From: Lyngbya sp. CCAP 1446/10
GTDB taxonomy: Bacteria > Cyanobacteriota > Cyanobacteriia > Cyanobacteriales > Microcoleaceae
Length of the DNA stretch: 64,000 nucleotides
Direction: 5' to 3'
NCBI RefSeq assembly: GCF_026130175.1
Contig: NZ_JAIGNI010000014.1
Coordinates: 37,143 to 101,142, forward strand
Below the pieces are notes generated by a model. It was not told where the DNA came from. It worked only from the letters and a program-made list of their open reading frames with translations, and made no database searches. Numbering within the stretch: position 1 is the first letter of the stretch; every line of letters starts with the position of its first letter. A program made the position numbers and the translations under genes. Of the stretch, positions 27,383-36,604 are shown in pieces.

Positions 27383-28921
27383 ATGATATCAGGGGAAATT
27401 AAAAGTCAAATAGATAAAATCTGGGACGCCTTCTGGTCTGGTGGTATCTCCAATCCCCTCGAAGTCATCGAACAGATTACTTATTTGCTGTTTCTGCGTC
27501 GCCTCGATGACCTGCATACACTGGAAGAAAACAAGGCAAATCGGCTCAAGCGCCCAATGGAACGCCGGATTTTCCCAGAAGGGGAAGATATCAAAAAACG
27601 CTCCTATGATGATTTGCGTTGGTCGAGGTTCAAGAATTTTGCACCGAAGGAGATGTTTGAGGTCGTCAACGATCATGTTTTCCCTTTCCTGCGGACTTTG
27701 GGGGGGGATGATTCGACCTACGCGCACCACATGAAAGATGCCCGTTTCACAATTCCCACACCGGCTTTGCTTTCTAAAGTGGTGGATTTGCTGGATGGTG
27801 TACCGATGGAAGATAGGGACACCAAAGGCGACCTTTATGAGTATATGTTGGGCAAAATTGCCTCGGCTGGACAAAACGGACAGTTTCGCACACCGCGCCA
27901 CGTTATTCAGTTGATGGTGGAACTGACTGCACCCAGCCCCGGCGATGTAATTTGTGATCCTGCTAGTGGGACTTGCGGCTTTTTGGTGGCTGCTAATGAA
28001 TATCTGCGATCGCACTACCCGGAAATTTTGAGCGATACCAAGATGAAACAACATTTTCATCATCAGATGTTTCACGGGTTCGATTTTGATAATACCATGC
28101 TGCGAATTGGCAGTATGAATATGCTTTTGCATGGTGTAGAAAACCCCGATGTGCGTTACAAAGATTCGCTAGCACAGGAACATTCTGGTGATGAAGAATC
28201 TTATACCCTTGTCCTGGCTAATCCGCCTTTTGCTGGGTCGTTGGACTATGAAAACACGGCTAAGGATTTGCAGGCGATTGTCAAAACTAAGAAAACTGAG
28301 TTGTTATTCTTGGCTCTGTTTTTAAGATTGCTGAAACCAGGGGGACGGGCGGCGGTAATTGTGCCGGATGGGGTGCTTTTTGGCTCTTCTAAGGCTCATA
28401 AGGAATTGCGCCGTTTGTTGGTGGAGGAGCAGAAGCTTGATGCTGTGATATCTCTGCCTGGTGGCGTGTTTAAGCCCTATGCGGGTGTTTCTACTGCTAT
28501 TTTGTTATTTACTAAAACTAACTCCGGTGGAACTGATTTTGTTTGGTTCTACAATCTAAATGCTGATGGGTGGAGTTTGGACGATAAAAGAACGCCTTTG
28601 CTTTCTGATGATAAATTAGGTGCAGTGCCTACTTCTGAGTTAACAGCAGAGGAACATATTAAGAATAATCTACCGGATGCGTTGAGTCGTTGGCGATCGC
28701 GAAATACTACCGAACGAGAGCGATCGCCCACTGATCAGAGTTTTTGTGTGTCAAAGGTTGATATTGCTGCTCAGGGTTATGATTTAAGTTTAAATCGTTA
28801 TAAGGAAGTAGTACATGAGGAAATTGAGCATTTACCACCCCAGGAAATTCTGGCTAATTTGGCTAAGTTAGAGGTAGAAATTCAGCAGGGGATGGAGAAT
28901 TTAGAGTCTTTGTTAAAATAG
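27383..28921 (+). CDS. hsdM: Type I restriction-modification system methyltransferase subunit (M)
   Basis: Protein of 512 residues. An N-terminal helical HsdM_N domain (about 1-130) precedes an N6-adenine methyltransferase domain with SAM-binding DPASGTCGFL (about 192) and catalytic NPPF in LVLANPPFAGSLDYE (about 282). It methylates adenine in the host recognition sequence together with the S subunit. It is first in a plus-strand operon followed by a Uma2 gene, the S gene and the R gene. A HIP1 octamer overlaps the C-terminal coding part. Length is normal and the frame intact. Confidence 0.95.
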   Translation: MISGEIKSQIDKIWDAFWSGGISNPLEVIEQITYLLFLRRLDDLHTLEENKANRLKRPMERRIFPEGEDIKKRSYDDLRWSRFKNFAPKEMFEVVNDHVFPFLRTLGGDDSTYAHHMKDARFTIPTPALLSKVVDLLDGVPMEDRDTKGDLYEYMLGKIASAGQNGQFRTPRHVIQLMVELTAPSPGDVICDPASGTCGFLVAANEYLRSHYPEILSDTKMKQHFHHQMFHGFDFDNTMLRIGSMNMLLHGVENPDVRYKDSLAQEHSGDEESYTLVLANPPFAGSLDYENTAKDLQAIVKTKKTELLFLALFLRLLKPGGRAAVIVPDGVLFGSSKAHKELRRLLVEEQKLDAVISLPGGVFKPYAGVSTAILLFTKTNSGGTDFVWFYNLNADGWSLDDKRTPLLSDDKLGAVPTSELTAEEHIKNNLPDALSRWRSRNTTERERSPTDQSFCVSKVDIAAQGYDLSLNRYKEVVHEEIEHLPPQEILANLAKLEVEIQQGMENLESLLK

Positions 28922-28999
28922 TACAAAGATCAAGAAAGACAAAGAGCCCCGATTTTTTTAAGTTGGGGAACTAACACACTTTTTATAGGAGAAACAGCA

Positions 29000-29569
29000 A
29001 TGAGTGTTGCAATTGCGAAAAAAATGACTTTTGAAGAATTTCTTCAGTTTGACGATGGAACGGAAAATTTATATGAATTGGAGAATGGAGAATTAATTAC
29101 TATGCCTTTAGAAAGTGAGATAAATCGGCGCATAGCGATGTTTTTAGTTGCCTATTTTTTGCAATTAGGTATTCCCTATTACCGATTGAGTATGAAAACA
29201 GAAATGGCTGTGAATAGCCGACAGGTGGGGGTGCGTGTTCCTGATTTGGTGATGTTTTCTGAGGAGTTGGCTAAGGTGATGGAAGGGGCTACACGTTCTC
29301 TAATTTTAATGGATATGCCGCCGCCGTTGTTGGTGGTTGAGGTAGTAAGTCCGAGTCAGGAAAATCGGGATTATCGTTATAAGCGTTCTGAGTATGCAGC
29401 GCGGGGAATTGCTGAGTATTGGATTGTTGATCCAATTGCTAAAAAGGTGACTGTTTTGGAATGGGTGGAAGGTTTTTATGATGAGCAGGTTTTTACGGGT
29501 GAACAGGTGATTTGTTCTCCTTTGTTTGCTGATATTAAGTTAACTGTAACTGAGGTTTTACAAGGGTGA
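29000..29569 (+). CDS. Uma2-family (DUF820) putative endonuclease inside the type I RM operon
   Basis: Protein of 189 residues (MSVAIAKKMTFEEFLQF...) with the Uma2 core VRVPDLVMFSEE, PPPLLVVEVVSPSQENRDYRYKRSEYAARGIAEYWIVDP. It is preceded by AGGAG and sits 78 bases after hsdM. A spacer of about 190 bases with repeated GGCTTTCTCGCTCAGGGAAC (29592-29632) separates it from hsdS. Its insertion between M and S may be accidental or an accessory to the RM system. It differs strongly in sequence from the other Uma2 protein at 25926. Confidence 0.88.
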   Translation: MSVAIAKKMTFEEFLQFDDGTENLYELENGELITMPLESEINRRIAMFLVAYFLQLGIPYYRLSMKTEMAVNSRQVGVRVPDLVMFSEELAKVMEGATRSLILMDMPPPLLVVEVVSPSQENRDYRYKRSEYAARGIAEYWIVDPIAKKVTVLEWVEGFYDEQVFTGEQVICSPLFADIKLTVTEVLQG

Positions 29570-29762
29570 TGTTCCCTTCGACTTCGCTTATGGGACGGCT
29601 TTCTCGCTCAGGGAACGGCTTTCTCGCTCAGGGAACGACTAGGGAAGGGTTGTTTATTACATCAGTTAGCTGAGTGTCAAAATGAAACTCATTACAAAAA
29701 CGCTCCCTGAGCGAAATCGAAGGGAGCAAATCAATGATAAAAGAATCGGAGGAGATGTTGGG

Positions 29763-30905
29763 ATGAAAGCTGGATGGGTAAAACTTCCTTTTGTTGATGT
29801 GATTTTAGACGAATCAGGGGGCAATATAAAAACTCCGCAAAGAGAGTTTCTTATCTCAGGACACTTTGCTGTTGTAGATCAAGGGAAAAATTTGGTTTCC
29901 GGCTACGTTGACAACAAATCATGTCTTTGTAAAGCGTCATTACCCGTTATTGTTTTTGGAGACCACACTCGCTGCTTTAAATTTGTAGACTTCCCATTTT
30001 GTATGGGAGCAGATGGAGTAAAAGTGCTTCGACCAAAAGTTGAAGCAGATGTTAAGTATCTTTTTTACTATCTGCGACAGCTAAACCTACCTGATGGCGG
30101 ATATGATCGGCATTTCAAGTATCTTAAACGCAGCCATGTCTTACTTCCCCCCTTAGAAGAACAAAAACGGATTGCAGAAATACTCGATCGCGCGGAAGGA
30201 CTTAGGGCCAAACGTCGGGAGGCGATCGCACAACTCGACACCCTCACCCAATCCATCTTCTTAGAGATGTTCGGCGATCCTGTTAGAAATCCGAAGGGTT
30301 GGAAAATACTAAATTTTGGTGAAATAGCTCTTGAAAAAGGATTAATTGTTGACGGGCCTTTTGGATCAACGCTAAAACCTGAATCCTACGTAGAAGCTGG
30401 AGTTAGAGTTATCAGAAACTTTAACATTAATGATGCTTTTTTTGATGGTTCAAAATTTGTTTATATAACAATAAAAAAATTTGCTGAAATATATCGAAGT
30501 CATGTTTGCACTGGTGATATTTTACTTTCGACTAAAGGAACTATTGGCGACGTATGCGTTATGCCAAATCTTTTAGGCGATTCTGTATTATCAGCTTCAG
30601 GAACTGTTCGTATTCGCCTCCCTATAAACTCCCCTCTAATTGCAGATTTCATTGTCTATCAAATGATTCAGTCAAGCTATAAGCAATATATGAAAAGCTT
30701 TGAAGCTGGTACGAATCAAAAATATTTAAACTTAAGTAGAATTCGCCAAATGGAGTTGATAGTTCCCTCTCTCAATCTCCAACAAGAATTTGCCCGCCGC
30801 GTCGAAGCTGTAGAAAAACTCAAAACCGCTCACCGCGCCTCACTGTCAGAACTCGACGCCCTCTTTGCATCCCTGCAACATCGAGCATTTAGAGGAGAAT
30901 TGTGA
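29763..30905 (+). CDS. hsdS: Type I restriction-modification specificity subunit (S)
   Basis: The preferred start at 29763 (MKAGWVKLPFVDVILDE) follows GGAGGAGATGTTGGG; the longer frame from 29682 translates a repeat-rich leader. The protein has 380 residues in two target-recognition halves, each followed by a conserved helical spacer (LPPLEEQKRIAEILDRAEGLRAKRREAIAQLDTLTQSI... and PSLNLQQEFARRVEAVEKLKTAHRASLSELDALFASLQHRAF). The two TRDs define a bipartite recognition sequence that cannot be read by eye. It works with HsdM and HsdR. Both halves look intact. Confidence 0.93.
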   Translation: MKAGWVKLPFVDVILDESGGNIKTPQREFLISGHFAVVDQGKNLVSGYVDNKSCLCKASLPVIVFGDHTRCFKFVDFPFCMGADGVKVLRPKVEADVKYLFYYLRQLNLPDGGYDRHFKYLKRSHVLLPPLEEQKRIAEILDRAEGLRAKRREAIAQLDTLTQSIFLEMFGDPVRNPKGWKILNFGEIALEKGLIVDGPFGSTLKPESYVEAGVRVIRNFNINDAFFDGSKFVYITIKKFAEIYRSHVCTGDILLSTKGTIGDVCVMPNLLGDSVLSASGTVRIRLPINSPLIADFIVYQMIQSSYKQYMKSFEAGTNQKYLNLSRIRQMELIVPSLNLQQEFARRVEAVEKLKTAHRASLSELDALFASLQHRAFRGEL

Positions 30906-30967
30906 AATTTTTATCTAGTCACAAAAGTGCGATTTAAAGAACTATCACCAAATACCCACATAAATAT

Positions 30968-33900
30968 ATGAGCCAGTTTACCTTCCTCCAATCCGAATTC
31001 CTTACAATTTATGAATCCGCCAACAAAGCTATTGATGCAGTCCATCCAGACCCTCGCACAGCCTGCTTTTATGCCCGTCGAGCCTTAGAATTAACCGTAA
31101 ATTGGTTATATAAATACGATAATTCCCTAGAACTGCCTTATCAAGATAACCTAAGTAGCTTGATTCACGAACCTACTTTTAAAACCTTAGTAGGTGAAGC
31201 AATCTTTAACAAAACAAGAGTTATTATCAAACTAGGAAATCAGGCAGTACACAGCGCCAGACCTATCTTAGTGAATGATGCTATAAATGCTGTACAGGAG
31301 TTTTTTCATGTTGCATACTGGTTAGCATATACCTATGGACGCAGTAGCAAACCCAATGCGGGGCTTACCTTCAACTCTGACGCATTGCCCAAAACTGCAC
31401 CAGTTCCTAAGCAAACCATTGAACAACTGCAAAAACTAGAAACTCAACTAGGCCAGCGCGATGAAAAGCTGTCAACACTTCTAGCAGACAAAAATGCCCT
31501 TGATGAAGAACTAAAACAACTACGGGCAGAATTAGCCGCAGTCAAGAAAGCCAGTGTCACCCAACCCGATACCCATGATTATTCTGAAGCAAAAACCCGC
31601 GATATTTTTATCGACCTTTTGTTAAAAGAAGCAGGATGGAATTTAGATCAAAAACGCGATCGGGAGTTTCCGGTTACAGGGATGCCCAATTCATCAAATC
31701 AAGGTTTTGTTGATTACGTCCTCTGGGGCGATGACGGTAAACCTCTGGCAGTCGTAGAAGCCAAGCGTACCCGAAACGGCCCCCGCACCGGGCAACAACA
31801 GGCTAAGCTATATGCCGATTGCCTAGAAAACCAATTTAATCAGCGTCCAGTTATTTTCTACTCTAACGGTTACGAGCATTGGCTGTGGGATGATACTAAT
31901 TACCCACCGCGACAGGTGCAAGGATTTTATAAAAAAACTGAATTACAATTACTTATACAGCGCCGAACTATCCGTAAATCTTTAGCAGCAGGCACAATTA
32001 ACCCTACCATTGCCGAACGCTATTATCAAACTCGTGGCATCCGTCACATTACCGAAGCCTTGGAGACTGATAAAGAGCGCAAAGCCCTGATAGTTATGGC
32101 AACGGGTGCAGGCAAAACCAGAACTGCGATCGCCTTAGTGGATATGTTGATGCGTTGTAACTGGGTTAAACGTGTTCTATTTTTAGCCGATCGTGTAGCC
32201 TTGGTAAATCAGACAATCAATGTATTTAAGAAACATCTCCCCGATGCCGCCCCAGTCAACTTAGTCACCGAAAAAGATACCGAAGGACGAGTATTTGCTT
32301 GCACCTATCCCACAATGATGGGATTAATTAATGATACCCGTGACGGTCAGCGTCGTTTTGGCGTTGGGCATTTTGATCTAATAATTATTGATGAAGCTCA
32401 CCGCTCGGTTTTCCAGAAATACCGCACCATTTTCAACTACTTTGATTCTATCTTACTAGGGCTAACCGCTACACCAAAGGATGAAATTGACCGCAACACT
32501 TACGGACTCTTTGACTTAGAAAACGGCGTACCTACCGATGCTTACCCGCTAGAAGATGCCGTCAAGGATGGTTATCTAGTCCCCCTGAAAGCCGTATCAG
32601 TGCCGCTTAAATTTCAGCGAGAAGGCATTAATTATGGCGAACTTTCTGAATCGGAAAAAGAAAAATGGGATGCGTTTGAATGGGGTGAGGAAGGTAAAGC
32701 CCCTGAGCGCGTAGAAGCCGAAGCCGTCAATAAGTGGCTATTCAATCAGGATACCGTAGACAAGGTGCTAAAACATCTGATGACTAGGGGCTTAAAGGTT
32801 GCTGGGGGCGATCGGCTTGGCAAAACCATTATTTTCGCTAAAAATCAAGATCATGCAGAATTTATTGCAGAGCGATTCAATGCCAATTATCCACACTTTA
32901 AAGGTGAATTTGCCCGCGTCATTACCTTCAAAACCACCTATGCTCAAAGCCTGATTGATAACTTTTCCCAAAAAGATAAAGAACCTCATATCGCAATCTC
33001 AGTGGATATGCTCGACACTGGGATTGACGTACCAGAAGTAGTTAATCTGGTGCTGTTCAAAATTGTTCGCTCCAAAACTAAGTTCTGGCAAATGATAGGA
33101 CGAGGTACGAGGCTATGCCCCGATCTCTTTGGATTAGGGCAAGATAAACAATTTTTTTACCTGTTTGATTATTGCCAAAATTTAGAGTTTTTTCAACACA
33201 ACTCAGAAACTGTTAATGCACCAATAACTAAATCATTGGGTCAGCAATTGTTTACCGCTCGATTAGAATTAATCGGAGAGCTAGATAAAAGACAATCGGG
33301 AAATCAACCAACTAATCCAGCACAATTGAGCAAAATTCAAGACTATCAAGCTGCTTCAAAAGAACCCACTACCGATGCAGAATTACGCCAAGAACTAGCC
33401 AATTTACTAAATACCGAAGTTGCGGCCATGAATACCGAAAACTTCATAGTGCGACCAAAACACCGATTCGTAGAGAAATATGCTAATTCCGCAGCATGGG
33501 CATCATTATCGAACGATGATTTTCTGGAACTTAGTCAAGAAATAGCTGGTTTACCCTCCCAATTGGCAACAGAAACAGAAGAAATAAAAAGATTTGATGT
33601 GCTGATGCTGAAGTTACAATTAGCAATCCTGCGCTCTGAGTCTACGTTTAAGCGTTTACAAGCACAGGTAAAGTCACTTGCAGGGTTGTTAGAGGAGAAA
33701 TCTGCGATTCCCTTCGTACAAACACAGTTATCTCTGATTCAGAATGTACAAACCGATGAGTGGTGGCAAGATGTGACATTACCCATGCTGGAGGTGTTAC
33801 GCAAACGCCTACGGGGGTTAATCAAGCTAATTGAGAAACAAAAACGACAACCTATTTACACCGACTTTGAGGATGTAATGGGGGATGAGATAATAGTAGA

Positions 33901-34396
33901 GCTGCCTGGTTTTACAGCATTAGATAACTTTGAGAAGTTCCGAGCTAAAGCCCGTGCTTTTTTGCGATCGCATCAAGATCATGTGGTCATTTTTAAGCTA
34001 CGAACTAACAAACAACTCACTCCATCCGATCTATCTGAGTTAGAGAAGATATTGCTAGAAAACAAATTAGGCGTAGAGGAGGATATAGACCGTGCAAAAG
34101 AAGAGGCGCATGGGTTAGGTTTATTCGTCCGTTCTTTAGTAGGACTTGATCGGGAAGTAGCGAAGCAGGAACTAGGTAAGTTTATATCTGGTAAAAATCT
34201 TAACTCAAATCAGATTGAATTTGTGAATATGATTGTGAATCACCTAACCGAATATGGCGCAATGGATGGAGCAATCCTCTATGAATCCCCATTTACCGAT
34301 ATTACACCACAGGGCCCAGACGGATTATTTACTTCGACTCAGTTAGATCAATTATTTTCTATTCTTGAAGAAGTTTCTACACGGGCTGCTGCATAA
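30968..34396 (+). CDS. hsdR: Type I restriction endonuclease subunit (R) with N-terminal DUF4145
   Basis: Protein of 1,142 residues. An N-terminal DUF4145 domain (about 15-130) is followed by a coiled coil (about 155-195) and the nuclease domain with VDYVLWGDDGKPLAVVEAKRTR (D...ExK). Two helicase/translocase lobes carry Walker A MATGAGKTRTAIAL near 377 and DEAH box IIDEAHRSVF near 475, then LLGLTATPKDEID and the Q-x-IGRGTR motif VI. An EcoEI-type C-terminal domain (about 930-1142) would dock the M/S complex. It cleaves unmodified DNA after ATP-driven translocation. Intact and last in the operon. Confidence 0.95.
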   Translation: MSQFTFLQSEFLTIYESANKAIDAVHPDPRTACFYARRALELTVNWLYKYDNSLELPYQDNLSSLIHEPTFKTLVGEAIFNKTRVIIKLGNQAVHSARPILVNDAINAVQEFFHVAYWLAYTYGRSSKPNAGLTFNSDALPKTAPVPKQTIEQLQKLETQLGQRDEKLSTLLADKNALDEELKQLRAELAAVKKASVTQPDTHDYSEAKTRDIFIDLLLKEAGWNLDQKRDREFPVTGMPNSSNQGFVDYVLWGDDGKPLAVVEAKRTRNGPRTGQQQAKLYADCLENQFNQRPVIFYSNGYEHWLWDDTNYPPRQVQGFYKKTELQLLIQRRTIRKSLAAGTINPTIAERYYQTRGIRHITEALETDKERKALIVMATGAGKTRTAIALVDMLMRCNWVKRVLFLADRVALVNQTINVFKKHLPDAAPVNLVTEKDTEGRVFACTYPTMMGLINDTRDGQRRFGVGHFDLIIIDEAHRSVFQKYRTIFNYFDSILLGLTATPKDEIDRNTYGLFDLENGVPTDAYPLEDAVKDGYLVPLKAVSVPLKFQREGINYGELSESEKEKWDAFEWGEEGKAPERVEAEAVNKWLFNQDTVDKVLKHLMTRGLKVAGGDRLGKTIIFAKNQDHAEFIAERFNANYPHFKGEFARVITFKTTYAQSLIDNFSQKDKEPHIAISVDMLDTGIDVPEVVNLVLFKIVRSKTKFWQMIGRGTRLCPDLFGLGQDKQFFYLFDYCQNLEFFQHNSETVNAPITKSLGQQLFTARLELIGELDKRQSGNQPTNPAQLSKIQDYQAASKEPTTDAELRQELANLLNTEVAAMNTENFIVRPKHRFVEKYANSAAWASLSNDDFLELSQEIAGLPSQLATETEEIKRFDVLMLKLQLAILRSESTFKRLQAQVKSLAGLLEEKSAIPFVQTQLSLIQNVQTDEWWQDVTLPMLEVLRKRLRGLIKLIEKQKRQPIYTDFEDVMGDEIIVELPGFTALDNFEKFRAKARAFLRSHQDHVVIFKLRTNKQLTPSDLSELEKILLENKLGVEEDIDRAKEEAHGLGLFVRSLVGLDREVAKQELGKFISGKNLNSNQIEFVNMIVNHLTEYGAMDGAILYESPFTDITPQGPDGLFTSTQLDQLFSILEEVSTRAAA

Positions 34397-34425
34397 GACA
34401 CAGCCGTAAAACTTGGGCTACAATC

Positions 34426-35068
34426 TTGGCTGAAGCACAATTATATAGCAAAACTCACACCGCTAACTGGGTTTCGTGGCAGTTGAATCGTTCGTGGATC
34501 ATTACAGCCGATCGCAAAAACGATTTCCGCCCCGACAACGCGCTCACAACGAAGCGGACAACAGCGCTACATTCAAAGGTGACGAACATGATGCCACAGT
34601 CGCCAGAGTTGAATCGGGGCGTGTGGAGAGACTTAGGAATGAAAATTTAATAACTTAAACGATTACTCGTTACCAGGCTCTGCCTGGTAATGCAGATCCA
34701 GAGGCTCTGCCTCTCTTTACCTCGCGGCTTCTGGAGAGAGGACTGTAGGATGTGCTGAAGTTATTAAATTTTCGATCCTTAGAAGAGTATTGTCGATCGC
34801 TGGTGCAGTAGGGCAAAGAGCTCTACATCGTTGCCGGGCCCGTGGGGAGTCAGGGAAGTATCGGCAACGCCGGAAAAGATTACAGTGACGGTAAACACTC
34901 TTAGCGATCGCTGTTTCTATGCCCAACGATGCCAGCGTCAAGGGTAGGGGATGGAAAAGTTTTAGAGTTTCCGTGCGTCAGGTGGAACGGGAAACAGGGC
35001 TGAATTTCTTGTCAAATGTACAGCCACAGGTTCAGCAAATCATTGAGAGCAAGGTAGACAGCCAGTAG
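34426..35068 (+). pseudogene. Decayed NucA-type DNA/RNA non-specific endonuclease gene
   Basis: Fragments of a NUC1-family secreted nuclease are recognisable in order: KTHTANWVSWQLNRSWI, then DNSATF and TNMMPQSPELNRGVWRDL (34570-34645), then after a hairpin repeat KELYIVAGPVGSQGSIGNAG (about 34815-34880), then IAVSMPNDASVKGRGWKSF to the TAG at 35066-35068. The signal peptide and the catalytic DRGH segment that should lie between the first and second fragments are deleted, frames change several times, and a repeat is inserted at 34671-34714. No nuclease can be made. An intact NuiA-type inhibitor gene lies 260 bases downstream on the other strand. Confidence 0.82.
34671..34714. repeat. Twin hairpin repeat inside the nuclease pseudogene
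   Basis: TACCAGGCTCTGCCTGGTA (34671-34689) and GAGGCTCTGCCTC (34701-34713) are adjacent palindromic hairpins, a REP-like cyanobacterial intergenic repeat. Its position in the middle of the NucA-like coding remnants indicates insertion into the gene. Confidence 0.7.
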
Positions 35069-35081
35069 TAAAAGCTATTAA

Positions 35082-35249
35082 CTAATCAGGAATTGTTAAT
35101 TGCTGTCCGGGTTCAATGAGATCCGGGTTGTATCCAATAACTTCTAGGTTGGCTTGATAAATCTTTTCCCACTCGTTGCCGTCGCCGTAGAATTGTGCGG
35201 CAATACCGTAGAGGGTGTCGCCTTCTTTGACTGTATAAGATTGAGCCAT
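35082..35249 (-). CDS. Small LysM-domain protein (55 residues)
   Basis: Reading from ATG at 35249 to TAG at 35082 gives MAQSYTVKEGDTLYGIAAQF... ending EPGQQLTIPD: one complete LysM domain and little else. LysM binds N-acetylglucosamine polymers such as peptidoglycan. No signal peptide is present, so it may act with a partner or be exported differently. Stand-alone LysM proteins of this size occur in bacteria as phage-tail-like or scaffold components. The gene ends 14 bases from the stop of the convergent nuclease pseudogene. Confidence 0.8.
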   Translation of the reverse strand: MAQSYTVKEGDTLYGIAAQFYGDGNEWEKIYQANLEVIGYNPDLIEPGQQLTIPD

Positions 35250-35330
35250 AGATTCCTCTGGGTTGATTAAAGCTCCTTAAGTTTCACTATTTGCTCCAGC
35301 TTTTTTCTCTACCTTGAGACTGAAAAGCTG

Positions 35331-35729
35331 TTATGTTTCCACTACCTGAGTTGATAGCCCAGCCCACTCACCACCGTCCGTCACCCCAACAATGTAGGCA
35401 TCGATGCTGCGATCGCCCACTCGATAAACCTGCAACTGCGATAAGTTATGCTTGAGGGTGCTCACCAAGTTCTCAAAGCGCTGCACTGTTTCCCGTTCCT
35501 CTTTGTCGTGCCAGTCTTCTTCTGCGGTGGCGATCGCAAAGAACTCCTCAACGCTCACCACTTGTATTGGAGCGTCGGGTGGATGTTCGGTGAGTTGCAG
35601 CAACTTCGCCGGGGTGAGTTCTCCTTGTGCCGACCAATGAACTATCTCAAAAGGCGCGTCGGTTTCACTGAGGAAGAGCAAACCCTGAGCAGCAGAAGAG
35701 AGTTGGGTGGTGATGGTGCTGTCGGTCAT
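35331..35729 (-). CDS. nuiA: Nuclease A inhibitor-like protein (NuiA family)
   Basis: Protein of 132 residues closely following Anabaena NuiA in length and layout: GLLFLSETDAPFEIVHW near the start, QVVSVEEFFAIAT, the acidic EEDWHDKEERETVQRF, VYRVGDRSIDAYIVGVTDGGEWAGLSTQVVET at the C-terminus. NuiA binds and blocks NucA, the non-specific nuclease. Here the neighbouring NucA-like gene (34426-35068) is destroyed, leaving an inhibitor apparently without its local target. NuiA-like domains also inhibit other enzymes, so another partner is possible. The frame is complete. Confidence 0.9.
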   Translation of the reverse strand: MTDSTITTQLSSAAQGLLFLSETDAPFEIVHWSAQGELTPAKLLQLTEHPPDAPIQVVSVEEFFAIATAEEDWHDKEERETVQRFENLVSTLKHNLSQLQVYRVGDRSIDAYIVGVTDGGEWAGLSTQVVET

Positions 35730-35807
35730 GGCGTGGGAGTTAGGAGTTGGTTTCTAAAGTTGTCCAGATTCTACCAAGCGATCGGCGTTGCTACCGATTT
35801 ACTGAAA

Positions 35808-36173
35808 CTAACGCATTGGGGGTACATTTGGATCTTCCCGACAAGTTGACAGTGGCAATGCTTCACCGCCTCGGATTTCCATAATTCTCATTAAATTGCT
35901 ATTAACCGTAACATTCAAACAAGCACAATTATATCCGTGATTACCGTTAGTTAGCACAACTTCTTTGTCGCCAGCATCGGGAATGTTTTCTATCCCTTTG
36001 GCTTGATATCCACCTTGCGCTCCAATAGTCCAAGTGCCATCTTTGTCGGTCAAATACCAATTAGCCGGTGTAGGATTCTGCAACCATCCGCACCTAGTTT
36101 CAACCGCATTAGCAGGAAGGGCAACGATAAAAAGAGATGAAATAATAACGGATATAAACAAGTTTTTCTTCAT
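35808..36173 (-). CDS. Secreted DUF4087 protein
   Basis: Protein of 121 residues with a clear Sec signal peptide (MKKNLFISVIISSLFIVALPANA, cut after ANA) and a mature domain VETRCGWLQNPTPANWYLTDKDGTWTIGAQGG...CACLNVTVN...CREDPN, matching the DUF4087 pattern with conserved cysteines likely forming disulfides in the periplasm. Function unknown. It is a single gene between nuiA and a 430-bp non-coding gap. Confidence 0.85.
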   Translation of the reverse strand: MKKNLFISVIISSLFIVALPANAVETRCGWLQNPTPANWYLTDKDGTWTIGAQGGYQAKGIENIPDAGDKEVVLTNGNHGYNCACLNVTVNSNLMRIMEIRGGEALPLSTCREDPNVPPMR

Positions 36174-36604
36174 AACTTTAAGTTTATTTAGTTTTTACTC
36201 ACTTATAGCAAATTTATCAGCAATGATTAATGGAGGTAAAATAACAGCCCACTACCGCAATCTCTACTTGTTTGACTCCGAGAAAAGCTGGAGTTCCTGC
36301 AACTGCTGCTTATAGACGGGGGATTAACGAAGGTAAGAGTAGAATCGCACCCTAATTTCCTCACAGTTACTCAAGCATAACGCGCCTTTTTATCAGTTTG
36401 AGCCTGTACTATTGGACAATAAGCCAAGGTGTACGAGAGTGGCATAGCGGAGTGTGGCGTTGCTACAGCGGGCTTGGAGGCGATCGCTCTGCAAATCCTG
36501 AAACTCCTGAAACTGCCTGCGGTGATGGCGCTGGGTAAGTTTTGGTGTTGAGAGGCGATCGCTCAAAAGTACAATCAGTTTGATTGAAGTTTGATTGAGG
36601 AGCG
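36174..36604. other. Intergenic region without a recognisable gene
   Basis: It contains two HIP1 octamers (about 36480 and 36556) and short direct repeats of CCTGAAACT near 36500. Overlapping frames of 75-85 residues here have no recognisable domains and shadow each other; nothing else is seen. Confidence 0.5.

Noticed and set aside
27389..28132. Minus-strand frame of 247 residues inside hsdM
   Set aside because: Shadow of a gene with clear methyltransferase motifs; no domain on the antisense strand.
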